DNA of 14,875 bases, taken from NCBI GenBank assembly GCA_038117225.1, contig JAYOFM010000098.1, forward strand, positions 1-14,875, read 5' to 3'. Of the stretch, positions 1 to 6,748 are shown in pieces. Source of the stretch: JAYOFM01 sp038117225 (GTDB lineage: Bacteria > Pseudomonadota > Alphaproteobacteria > Rhodospirillales > Casp-alpha2). Each line of letters begins with the position of its first letter. The first letter of the stretch is position 1. The position numbers and the translations under genes are program-made. The notes below the pieces were generated by a model, which saw nothing but the letters and a program-made list of their open reading frames with translations, was not told where the DNA came from and made no database searches.

Positions 1-529
1 CCTCGCTGGCCCACACTAGTACCGGCATGCCGAAGGCGCGACCGTAGCCGGCGACGGCGGCACCAATGCGGCCGTATCCGTAGATACCAAGAGTCTTGCC
101 CCGCAACGTATTGCCAACCCCGCACTGCCATTCACCGGCCTTGAGCGACGCCATCTGCTGCGGAATCTGGCGCATGGCCGAGAGGATCAAACCCCAAGTC
201 AATTCCGCCGTGGCATGAGACGGCGAGCCGGCATGTTGATCCGACGACACGATGATGCCGAGCCGCGTGCAGTCCTCGATATCGATATGCGGATAGACAC
301 TGCGCTGACTGATCAATTTCAAGACGGGAAGCCGTTCCAACAACGCTCGGCGAATCTGCGTGCGCTCCCGGATCAATACCAACACCTCGGTATCTGCAAG
401 CCGTGCCGCCAGTTCGTCCACGTCCTGCACGTGGTCGTTCCAGATGGTGACGTCATGTCCGTCGAGCTTACGAAAGCAATCGAGTGTGCGGATGGTATCG
501 AAGTAGTCGTCGAGGATGGTGATGTTCAT
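1..529 (-). CDS. D-2-hydroxyacid dehydrogenase, N-terminal part (cut by window edge)
   Basis: This is a partial gene: 176 N-terminal codons are visible and the C-terminal half lies beyond base 1. Family members reduce 2-keto acids or oxidise D-2-hydroxy acids with NAD(P); phosphoglycerate dehydrogenase belongs here. I translated it from ATG at 529 (MNITILDDYF). The catalytic-domain segment LIRERTQIRRALLERLP lies at residues 52-68. The conserved ATAELTWGLI stretch is at about 107-116. The Rossmann dinucleotide motif GYGRIG is at residues 151-156, inside LGIYGYGRIGAAVAGYG. The catalytic Arg, Glu and His fall outside the window, so substrate cannot be judged. Only 3 nt separate the start from the stop of the upstream winged-helix gene, which implies co-transcription and probably translational coupling. 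The family call is firm; phosphoglycerate dehydrogenase proper is only one option. Confidence 0.9.
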   Translation of the reverse strand, partial: MNITILDDYFDTIRTLDCFRKLDGHDVTIWNDHVQDVDELAARLADTEVLVLIRERTQIRRALLERLPVLKLISQRSVYPHIDIEDCTRLGIIVSSDQHAGSPSHATAELTWGLILSAMRQIPQQMASLKAGEWQCGVGNTLRGKTLGIYGYGRIGAAVAGYGRAFGMPVLVWASE

Positions 530-532
530 CGG

Positions 533-814
533 TTAGCCGTTCAGCGTCGTTCCCTCAGGCCGCTGGCCACGCGGCTCGGCGCCAACGCGACCGCTTTCGG
601 CCAGCAGTGCATGGCCCTTTTCGGTCAGTTCAACCCATTCACCGGCCTCGCCGCGCCACTGGCGCACCAGATACCCTTGCTCCACGGCATCTTCCCAGAT
701 CGGCACCCGGGGACCCGAGGTGCGCCAGGCACCCATGACTTCCTCGTAGGAACGCTGCCGCCGCGCCACCCATTCAAGAAGATCAAGGATCAACGACCGG
801 ATTTCTTGGGACAT
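533..814 (-). CDS. small winged-helix-like hypothetical protein (93 aa)
   Basis: This is a small protein starting MSQEIRSLILDLLEWVARR. I chose the ATG at 814 because a strong GGAGAAGG Shine-Dalgarno (817-824) sits just upstream. The in-frame ATG at 829 would place this site inside the gene. The residues form predicted helices (about 2-30), then a region resembling a wing or recognition helix (VPIWEDAVEQGYLVRQW), then ELTEKGHALLAE. That pattern, including the T-x-K-G-x-x-L-L ending, is typical of winged-helix domains in MarR/PadR-like or effector-binding proteins. No metal or catalytic motif is visible. The tail (about 75-93) is Gly/Arg/Pro-rich and probably disordered. It lies 89 nt after the glycosyltransferase and 3 nt before the D-2-hydroxyacid dehydrogenase, so it may regulate or simply accompany that enzyme. 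Function is not established. Confidence 0.72.
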   Translation of the reverse strand: MSQEIRSLILDLLEWVARRQRSYEEVMGAWRTSGPRVPIWEDAVEQGYLVRQWRGEAGEWVELTEKGHALLAESGRVGAEPRGQRPEGTTLNG

Positions 815-903
815 GGCCTTCTCCGTCATGGCGTCCGTGCTGCCGTAGTCGAAGACCGTATAACATTTTTTTCGCCGCAATGAAGCCCCACCCAATTGAT
901 ATC

Positions 904-2062
904 TCAGCCCGCCGGCCAGCCAATGGCGTCCAGATAGGCATCCGTTTGACGCTGCCACGTGAGGGGCGCCATACGAGCGGCCGCCCGCTGCCCCCGCACA
1001 TGCGCGTCGGCACGGTCTTCATACGCCCACTCCAGCGCCGCGACCATCTCATCGACGTCCGATTCCCGCCAATACTCCGTTCCACCGCCATCGGGCCGCC
1101 AATCGACTGGCGATTGGTGCCATAACGGATAGCAATTGTCGTCGTCGATCAGGTCCAGGTGTCCGGTGTTGGCGGAGAGGATCAGCGGCACGCCGGCAGC
1201 CATGCATTCCATGGCCACCATGTTGTTACTCCCTTCGGCCCGGTTGGGAAACAGTGCCACATCCATATGTGCCAAAACACCTGGCAATGCCGCATTGCCA
1301 AACAGGCCGAGGTTTTCGATCGATCCCGTTGTCGACCAACCATCCCGTCACCCCGACTTCCTGCCCCGCATAGGCGCTCGGCGGCGCCGTGACATGCCGA
1401 GCGGCAGCGAAGTCTCCGGGCCCGCCACCAAACAGATTGGTCCAAGCGAAACAGAGGCGCGCGTCGGCATGGCGGGCGTGAAAACGCTTGAACGCGGCGA
1501 CGACCAGATCCTGCCCCTTTCGATATTCGAGCTTGCCGCCGGAGAAAACACGGAACACCCCGTCATCGGGCGGCGGCGCCGTGCGTGGACGGAACAAATC
1601 CATATCAACGCCGTGATGGACCATGGCGGAAACCGTTATCCCTTCCGATTCCAACCATTCCCGCAACCAAGTCGAACATACGACGATTTTCTCAAGATCA
1701 GCGGCACGCGCTCTTGCCTCGTTCGTCATCGCCGTCAATTCGAAAACGACAAGAGCGTGCGTGGCGACGGACGAACGGTCGGGCAGCGCCGCGAAGTCCT
1801 GCCCGACCGCTTTCAACAACGGAATATCGAGGGCAACGCCACTACCCTCGCCCGCGCCGATCAAATCACGGGACGCCGCCAGGATTGGCGCCAGCGTCCG
1901 CGTCCATTCGTCATCGAGGCCGATCAAGCGGTCGTCGATGGGCGCCACGAAACGCGGTTCTCCCCGACCCGACCTCATCATGTAATACGCGAAATTGAGC
2001 GCGATGAGGCCCCAACCGTGGACACTCGACGGCTGCCAGTTGAGCCCGAGAACGCGGTTCAC
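904..2062 (-). pseudogene. glycosyltransferase family 4 (group 1), interrupted by one frameshift
   Basis: One glycosyltransferase is split over two reading frames. The 5' part, from GTG at 2062 (MNRVLGLNWQPSSVHGWG), carries the N-terminal GT-B domain and the start of the donor domain, including VFSGGKLEYRKGQDLVV and VTGWLVDNG. The 3' part, ending at 904, carries the C-terminal donor-site block with LFPNRAEG, NNMVAMECMAAGVPLIL and NTGHLDLI, a variant of the family-4 E-x7-E region. The frames join near 1313-1327. Removing one base from the A4 run on the coding strand (1313-1316) gives one continuous protein of about 385 residues, a normal length for the family. The 5' frame otherwise runs on to 1226 with unrelated residues. 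Such enzymes transfer sugars from nucleotide-sugar donors to glycans or lipids; the acceptor is unknown. It begins 18 nt after the BKACE gene. A sequencing or assembly indel is as likely as a true null allele. Confidence 0.85.
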
Positions 2063-2080
2063 CGGGCGTCTACCGCGGAC

Positions 2081-2968
2081 TCACGGCGTATTTTTGCCGA
2101 GCCCGAGAATCTGGCGCGCCTCCGCCGGACTGGCGACGGCGCCACCCAGTAATTCGATAATACGACCAGCTCGTTCCACCAAGGCAGCATTGGATGGCGC
2201 CAATTCACCGGGACCGAGATAGATATTATCTTCCAGGCCGACCCGCACGTTCCCGCCCAATAACACGGCCTGCGCCACCATCGGGAACTGGGTCCGCGAA
2301 ATGCCGAACGCCGACCATACGGCGCCGTCCGGCAACCGATCGCGCATGTGCATCATGGCTTCCGGCGTTGCCGTGGCGCCGTAAGAGATGCCCAGGCAGA
2401 GTTGGAAATATGGCAATCCCTCGATCAAGCCATCGGCGATCAGCCGCTTGGCCAATTCGATATGGCCGGTATCGAATACCTCCAGTTCCGGCTTGGCACC
2501 GACCGCCTTGATGCGCTCAGCCATGATCGAAAGATGTTTGCGCGTGTTGGTAAACACGTGCTCGCCAAAATTCAGCGTCGCCACGTCGAGCGAACAGACT
2601 TCCGGCCGCAATACCTCGATATGGCTGACCCGTTCCGCCGGCGGCTTGAAGTTGGTGCCTTCGCCGAACACCAGCGGGTCGTCGTCGCCGGGCACGAAGC
2701 GCGCCCCCGGCCCCGTCGTCAGGTTGATGATCACGTCCGTATCCGACGCCCGAATGCGTTCGACCACTCCCTGATAATGCTCCAAATCCATGGACGGCGT
2801 CGTGGTTTTCGGGTCGCGCACGTGGACATGCACCACGGCCGCGCCAGCGCGCGCGGCATCGAGGGCGGAATTGGCGATTTCCTCGGGCGTCACCGGCACG
2901 GCAGGGTTCTTCCCCGGTGTCGGCGCCGAGCCGGTGACGGCGCAGGTAATTACGGTTTTCGTGGTCAT
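2081..2968 (-). CDS. BKACE family beta-keto acid cleavage enzyme (DUF849)
   Basis: This is a 295-residue TIM-barrel enzyme of the BKACE family, typified by 3-keto-5-aminohexanoate cleavage enzyme. Family members use Zn to condense a beta-keto acid with acetyl-CoA, giving acetoacetate and a new CoA ester. The match is full length: ITCAVTG near the N-terminus, the zinc motif HVHVRDP, the INLTTGPGA loop, CSLDVATLNFG, ELEVFDTGH, and VRVGLEDNIYLGPGELAPSN with the metal-ligand Glu and neighbouring Asp. The position equal to Glu14 of the lysine-pathway enzyme appears to be Ala here (TGSAPTP), so the amine substrate of that enzyme is unlikely. I start at ATG 2968 because GGAGG (2976-2980) sits 7 nt upstream; the in-frame TTG at 2974 is too close to that site. 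It lies about 80 nt after the cupin gene. The substrate is unknown; carnitine-type or other beta-keto acids are possible. Confidence 0.93.
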   Translation of the reverse strand: MTTKTVITCAVTGSAPTPGKNPAVPVTPEEIANSALDAARAGAAVVHVHVRDPKTTTPSMDLEHYQGVVERIRASDTDVIINLTTGPGARFVPGDDDPLVFGEGTNFKPPAERVSHIEVLRPEVCSLDVATLNFGEHVFTNTRKHLSIMAERIKAVGAKPELEVFDTGHIELAKRLIADGLIEGLPYFQLCLGISYGATATPEAMMHMRDRLPDGAVWSAFGISRTQFPMVAQAVLLGGNVRVGLEDNIYLGPGELAPSNAALVERAGRIIELLGGAVASPAEARQILGLGKNTP

Positions 2969-3048
2969 TGGCAATCCTCCGGGCGCGAGGTTACTGCATA
3001 CACACAGGGGCGGGAAGTCCGTAGCCGCCTGCTAGCCGCGCTTTCGGC

Positions 3049-3378
3049 CTAATCGACGATGAAGAGTTTCGCGCCGTCCTTGGTAGAGGTGCGATGCGGC
3101 TCGGCCTCGTCGGCCACCTGATAGCTCTGGCCTGGGGTGAGAACGACACGCCGGCCATCTGCCAGTTCCGTCTCCATTTCCCCTTCAAGGCACAGCAAAA
3201 TATGGCCCTTCCCGCACCAATGGTCGGCGAGATAGCCGGCTGAATATTCGACCATGCGGACGCGAATGGCGCCGAATTCCCGTGTCCGCCAATAGGCCAT
3301 GCCGGTCTCACCCTTGTGCTCGGTGCGCTCGACCATCGACCAATCGGTGGTTCCGAAGGGGATATCGGTCATCTGCAT
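3049..3378 (-). CDS. DHCW-motif cupin fold protein
   Basis: This is a 109-residue single-domain cupin. The segment ADHWCGKGHILLCLEGEME (about residues 51-69) is the signature of the DHCW-type cupin group and replaces the usual G-x5-H-x-H-x3-4-E cupin motif 1. His53 and His59 are likely metal ligands. The second motif lies at about 81-96 (TPGQSYQVADEAEPHR), with His95 the probable third ligand. LFIVD closes the fold. The start at ATG 3378 is fixed by AAGGAGA (3385-3391) 6 nt upstream. It is the first gene of the leftward run, upstream of the BKACE enzyme and divergent from the TauE permease (75 nt). Small cupins of this type have no agreed reaction; they may be isomerases, dioxygenases or ligand sensors. 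The family call is strong and the role in this cluster is inference. Confidence 0.88.
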   Translation of the reverse strand: MQMTDIPFGTTDWSMVERTEHKGETGMAYWRTREFGAIRVRMVEYSAGYLADHWCGKGHILLCLEGEMETELADGRRVVLTPGQSYQVADEAEPHRTSTKDGAKLFIVD

Positions 3379-3453
3379 GGGCGTTCTCCTTGGCGTTGGT
3401 TGGCGGGGCGCATAAGGTCAACGGACCGACTTCCCAGACATGGCGGTTTCGCG

Positions 3454-4218
3454 TTGTCCGAAACGATCATCACCGACCCGTTGTTTTATGCAATGGCAAT
3501 TCCAGCGATCCTGCTGACCGGCATCTCGAAGGGCGGGTTCGGCGGCGGTGTCGTGACAATGAGCGTGCCGCTGATATCCCTTGCCGCCCCTGTTTCCGTC
3601 GCCGTCGCGGTCATGCTGCCGATCTTGATGATCATGGACGTCATCAATATTTGGATCTATCGCGGACAATGGGATCGGCGGCATCTGGGATTGCTGGTTA
3701 TCGGCGCGGCATGTGGCACATTCATCGGTTGGGAACTGTTCCAGACCCTGAGCGCGGCCGGGACCAAATTGCTGATCGGCTTGGTTGCGCTGATTTTCAC
3801 CGTCAATCACGCATTCAACCTGCTGAGGCGGGCGACCGCGACACAACCGGGTGCCGCCAAAGGCGTTTTTTGGGGCACTGTGTCCGGTGTCACCAGTTTC
3901 ATCGCCCACGCGGGCGGCCCGCCGGCGAACTTCTACATGTTGCCGCTGCGCCTCGAAAAGGCGACCTTCATCGGCACCATGGCCTACTTCTTTTGGATCG
4001 TGAACATGATGAAGGTCTATCCATATTATCAATTGGATCAGTTAACCCTCGGTAACTTCGCCACATCGCTCGTCCTGCTGCCGCTGACACCGGTCGGCAT
4101 GTGGATCGGCGTCAAAATGCAAGGCCGCATCTCGGATGAGTGGTTCTACCGGCTTTGTTACGGGCTGCTCTTCGCGACCGGGGTCAAACTGACCTATGAC
4201 GGAATCGTCGGATTATAA
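3454..4218 (+). CDS. TauE/SafE family permease (sulfite/organosulfonate-type exporter)
   Basis: This inner-membrane protein of about 254 residues belongs to the TauE/SafE (DUF81) family, whose members are associated with export of sulfite, sulfoacetate or related anions. It has the usual series of hydrophobic segments: AMAIPAILLTGISKGGFGGG near the N-terminus with the conserved G-x-GG repeat, VAVAVMLPILMIMDV, LGLLVIGAACGTFIGW, LLIGLVALIFTVNHAFNLL, the mid-protein repeat FIAHAGGPPANFYMLP, and a C-terminal LCYGLLFATGVKLTYDGI. The start is uncertain. TTG at 3454 (LSETIITDP) gives the normal length and puts the first membrane helix at the N-terminus. The frame stays open upstream to 3316, but that part overlaps the divergent cupin gene and reads as shadow. 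No strong ribosome site is visible. The head-to-head layout with cupin and BKACE suggests shared control. The substrate is unknown. Confidence 0.88.
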   Translation: MSETIITDPLFYAMAIPAILLTGISKGGFGGGVVTMSVPLISLAAPVSVAVAVMLPILMIMDVINIWIYRGQWDRRHLGLLVIGAACGTFIGWELFQTLSAAGTKLLIGLVALIFTVNHAFNLLRRATATQPGAAKGVFWGTVSGVTSFIAHAGGPPANFYMLPLRLEKATFIGTMAYFFWIVNMMKVYPYYQLDQLTLGNFATSLVLLPLTPVGMWIGVKMQGRISDEWFYRLCYGLLFATGVKLTYDGIVGL

Positions 4219-4231
4219 GAGGAATGGCCGG

Positions 4232-4251
4232 TAGCGGGCATGGCTCCGCTA
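4232..4251. repeat. short inverted repeat after the TauE/SafE gene
   Basis: The arms TAGCGG and CCGCTA flank an 8-nt loop, 13 nt after the permease stop. There is no T-run after it on either strand, so it is a weak terminator candidate at best. It may still help end or stabilise the permease transcript. Confidence 0.35.
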
Positions 4252-4295
4252 GGTTAAGCGAATCTCTTTCTCCGGCCATCGAGGTGTTCCCCAAT

Positions 4296-4382
4296 ATGAA
4301 CGTGGCATTCTACGCCCGTGTCTCCGACGCCGACGTAATCGAGGACTCCAGCCGTTCTCTGAACTCCCCCTACTACGCGTAG
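4296..4382 (+). pseudogene. 28-codon ORF with a serine-recombinase-like start (possible remnant)
   Basis: A short ORF begins ATG at 4296, and its first residues are MNVAFYARVS, close to the start of large serine recombinases and resolvases, which typically begin with a strand ending in Y-A-R-V-S including the nucleophile Ser. A GAGGTG site lies 9 nt upstream, so it could be translated. After this motif the frame continues DADVIEDSSRS and stops at 4380-4382; nothing later resembles a recombinase. It could be the decayed end of an inserted element, a chance match, or a leader peptide for the acyl-CoA dehydrogenase operon 100 nt downstream. Ten matching residues are weak evidence, hence the low confidence. 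Confidence 0.3.
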
Positions 4383-4398
4383 ACAAGACTGACAGCGG

Positions 4399-4410
4399 GT
4401 GGCCGGCCAC
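4399..4410. promoter_or_regulatory. 12-bp perfect palindrome upstream of the AidB-like gene
   Basis: GTGGCCGGCCAC reads the same on both strands. It lies 73 nt before the chosen start of the acyl-CoA dehydrogenase and could be an operator. GC-rich DNA yields such palindromes by chance, so this is only a candidate site. Confidence 0.3.
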
Positions 4411-4432
4411 GAATTGCAACATTGCTTTGCCA

Positions 4433-4447
4433 GGCCAGTACCTGGCC
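4433..4447. promoter_or_regulatory. inverted repeat in the leader of the AidB-like gene
   Basis: GGCCAG and CTGGCC are perfect 6-bp arms around TAC. The site ends 36 nt before the start at 4484, so it could be a protein-binding dyad or a small leader hairpin. It follows the palindrome at 4399-4410, which makes a control region more likely than either site alone would. Confidence 0.3.
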
Positions 4448-4483
4448 GTTGCCAGTCGGTGCCGTAGGTTCCATCATCGCCAC

Positions 4484-6262
4484 ATGAGTACCGCCGACGC
4501 CACTCCGCTCGCCGGCGACTGCCGGGGCATGAATTTTTTTGCGATCGACGATGGCTTTCGGCGGTTGCTCGAACTCTATGTGGATGCCGAGCAACTCGCC
4601 CATCTGAACCCGCACTTTGAGCGACTTGGCCATCTGGGCGGCGGCACGCTGGATGATTTGGCGCGCACAGCCGAAAGGCACCCACCTGTCCTCCACCCCC
4701 GCGACCGGTTCGGCCGGGATGAAGAGTGGATTGAGTTTCATCCCGCCTACCGGGGAATGGAACGCATCGCCATGAGCGAGTTCGGCATGCATGCCATGGC
4801 CCATCGGCCGGGCGTGCTGGAATGGCCTCAACCGCTGCCGCCGGTCGCCAAATATGCGTTCCAGTATCTCTTCTCGCAGGCCGAATTTGGCCTGATGTGT
4901 CCGGTCAGCCTCGCAGATACGGCTAATTATGTCTTCCTCAAGTACGCCGCCGATGATCTGCGCGACCTCTATAAGAATCGATTACTTTCGCAGGACATGA
5001 ACGCGGTCTGGCGCTGCGCGCAGTTCATGACCGAGAAGGCTGGCGGGTCCGACGTTGGCGCACTGGAGACCACGGCGCGCTTCGATGCCGAGGCCGACGA
5101 TGGTCGCGGCAATCGGGGAGCGTGGTTGCTGAGTGGAGAAAAATGGTTCTGCTCCAACGCCGACGCGGATATCGCCATGGTGCTGGCACGGCCGGAAGGC
5201 GCCGTGGCAGGCACCCAGGGGCTCGGCCTGTTCGCCATGCCGAGGCATTTGGAAGACGGACGCCGTAACGCCTATCGCATAGTCCGGCTGAAGGACAAAT
5301 TGGGTACCCGGTCCATGGCTTCGGGCGAGGTCAAATTGGACGGTGCCATCGCCTATCCGCTCGGCGATATCAACGCCGGTTTCAAACAGATGCTCGACCA
5401 GGTCAACCTGTCACGCCTCAGTCACGGCGTGCGCGCTGCCGCCATGATGCGGCGCTGCTTTAACGAGGCACTCGCCGCCGCCCGCACCCGCAACGCCTTC
5501 GGCGGCGCAATCGTCGACATGCCCCTGGTGCGGCGCCAGCTGATGAAGTTGCTGGTACCAACGGAACAGGCGCTCAGTATGTGGTGTTTCACCGCCGACG
5601 CCATGGCCCGGGCACGCGTCGAGCCCGATGAGGACGGGCCATGGAACCGTATTCTCCGCCTTTCGACGCCACTGATAAAATTCCGTGCCTGCCGCGATAA
5701 CATCCGTGTCGCCACCGGCGCCATGGAGATGCGTGGCGGCAATGCCTATATCGAGGACTACGTGGAGGCACGGCTGCTACGCGATGCACAGATCGGCGTC
5801 CTGTGGGAAGGCACCTCGAACATCATTGCTTTGGACGCCATAACCCGCGCTGTCGGCAAGACCAGTGCGGAGGATGACCTGGCAGGGTACCTGCACGGCA
5901 TACTGGACGAAGCGCGGTCCATTCCAGGCCAATTCCGGTCACTACTGGCGGGGCAACTCGACCGCGCCGCCGGATTCGCGCGAACCGTCGCGCAAAACTC
6001 GAACGGTAACGCGGAAGTCCGCGAGGCATCCAGCGCTCTCTATCACGCCACAACGGCCGCTCTTATGGCATGGGAATCACATGTGACGGGGGACGGCAAA
6101 CGGCTGCTGTTGGCGCACCTGATCGCCGAGCATCGCCTCGGCACCCGGGACCCACTTGCACCGCCTAACGGTGCCTGGGAGGATAACGCCGCGCTGGCCC
6201 TGCTCTCCGACGCCAAAGTGGCCCCAGATCAGGCAGCCGCATTGGTGGAGGACAACGCATGA
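4484..6262 (+). CDS. AidB-like acyl-CoA dehydrogenase family protein
   Basis: This 592-residue FAD enzyme of the acyl-CoA dehydrogenase superfamily is closest in layout to E. coli AidB, the flavoprotein of the adaptive response to DNA alkylation. It has the AidB-type N-terminal region with RHPPVLHPRDR and FHPAYRGME. The flavin-site block AQFMTEKAGGSDVGALETTA is at about 180-199, followed by GEKWFCSNADADIAMVLAR. Next come the AidB-like run NAYRIVRLKDKLGTRSMASGE and the C-terminal flavin helices with AMEMRGGNAYIEDY. LWEGTSNIIALD follows, in which Glu442 matches the catalytic base of the superfamily. About 150 residues follow, longer than the AidB tail. ATG 4484 was chosen because homologous N-termini align there; ATG 4529 and TTG 4427 are alternatives, and no strong ribosome site decides. 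The stop overlaps the hemerythrin start by 4 nt. Whether it acts on acyl-CoA or on alkylation damage is open. Confidence 0.9.
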   Translation: MSTADATPLAGDCRGMNFFAIDDGFRRLLELYVDAEQLAHLNPHFERLGHLGGGTLDDLARTAERHPPVLHPRDRFGRDEEWIEFHPAYRGMERIAMSEFGMHAMAHRPGVLEWPQPLPPVAKYAFQYLFSQAEFGLMCPVSLADTANYVFLKYAADDLRDLYKNRLLSQDMNAVWRCAQFMTEKAGGSDVGALETTARFDAEADDGRGNRGAWLLSGEKWFCSNADADIAMVLARPEGAVAGTQGLGLFAMPRHLEDGRRNAYRIVRLKDKLGTRSMASGEVKLDGAIAYPLGDINAGFKQMLDQVNLSRLSHGVRAAAMMRRCFNEALAAARTRNAFGGAIVDMPLVRRQLMKLLVPTEQALSMWCFTADAMARARVEPDEDGPWNRILRLSTPLIKFRACRDNIRVATGAMEMRGGNAYIEDYVEARLLRDAQIGVLWEGTSNIIALDAITRAVGKTSAEDDLAGYLHGILDEARSIPGQFRSLLAGQLDRAAGFARTVAQNSNGNAEVREASSALYHATTAALMAWESHVTGDGKRLLLAHLIAEHRLGTRDPLAPPNGAWEDNAALALLSDAKVAPDQAAALVEDNA

Positions 6263-6714
6263 CCATCGAATGGCGCCGGCAGATGTCCGTCGATGGCAGT
6301 GTCATCGACGCTGATCACCGTCACCTGATCGACATCATCAATCGATTCGAGAACTTTGTTGTTGATGGCCTGACCGCCGATGAGGCGTTGGAGATATTAT
6401 TCGCGCTGAAATTTTACGCCGCGACTCATTTCAAGCGCGAGGAACGCCTGCAAAAACTGAGTCTGTATCCCCATGACGAGGCCCATGCCCAGCAACACGA
6501 GGATCTGCTCGGCAGGCTCGATGGCATCATTTCAGACCTCAAGGAAGCGGGCGACCGGCCACTGAACGAGGTCGCTGCCGAAACCAGTCAACTGTTGCGC
6601 GAATGGCTGATTCACCATGTTCTGGAGAGCGATCTGAAGATGAAGCCCTTCGTCGAAGCCATGCGGAAGGAAGCCGAGGCCATGGGGGCGCTTGCCGACG
6701 AGGAGCCGGCATAA
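6259..6714 (+). CDS. bacteriohemerythrin
   Basis: This 151-residue four-helix-bundle protein has a complete di-iron site. The seven expected ligands are visible: His20 (in DADHRH), His57 and Glu61 (THFKREE), His76 and His80 (HAQQHEDL), and His120 and Asp125 (HHVLESD). The N-terminal W5 and the I-D-x-x-H start are typical of bacterial hemerythrins. Such proteins bind O2 reversibly and may also handle NO, acting as oxygen carriers, stores or sensors. This one has no signal peptide or signalling domain, so it should be a soluble cytoplasmic protein. The ATGA overlap with the upstream acyl-CoA dehydrogenase signals translational coupling. A LysE-type exporter begins 34 nt downstream. The family call is very firm; the partnership with the dehydrogenase is inferred from the overlap. 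Confidence 0.95.
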   Translation: MTIEWRRQMSVDGSVIDADHRHLIDIINRFENFVVDGLTADEALEILFALKFYAATHFKREERLQKLSLYPHDEAHAQQHEDLLGRLDGIISDLKEAGDRPLNEVAAETSQLLREWLIHHVLESDLKMKPFVEAMRKEAEAMGALADEEPA

Positions 6715-6748
6715 TTCTATTCGCGCCACCTCGCGGTTCGCCTGCCAC

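Noticed and set aside
1296..1330. Programmed ribosomal frameshift in the glycosyltransferase
   Set aside because: The needed shift is +1, there is no slippery heptamer of the -1 type and no clear downstream structure, and this family is not known to use frameshifting.
1136..2152. Long plus-strand ORF (338 codons) opposite the glycosyltransferase
   Set aside because: It is Arg/Pro/His-rich, matches no family I know, and lies antisense to a clear glycosyltransferase. GC-rich DNA commonly gives such shadow frames.
2348..3052. Plus-strand ORF opposite the BKACE gene
   Set aside because: The BKACE match is full length with metal ligands and a ribosome site; the opposite frame is basic and low in hydrophobic order.
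4232..4251. Intrinsic terminator for the TauE/SafE gene
   Set aside because: The hairpin has only a 6-bp stem and no T-run on either strand; kept only as an inverted repeat.
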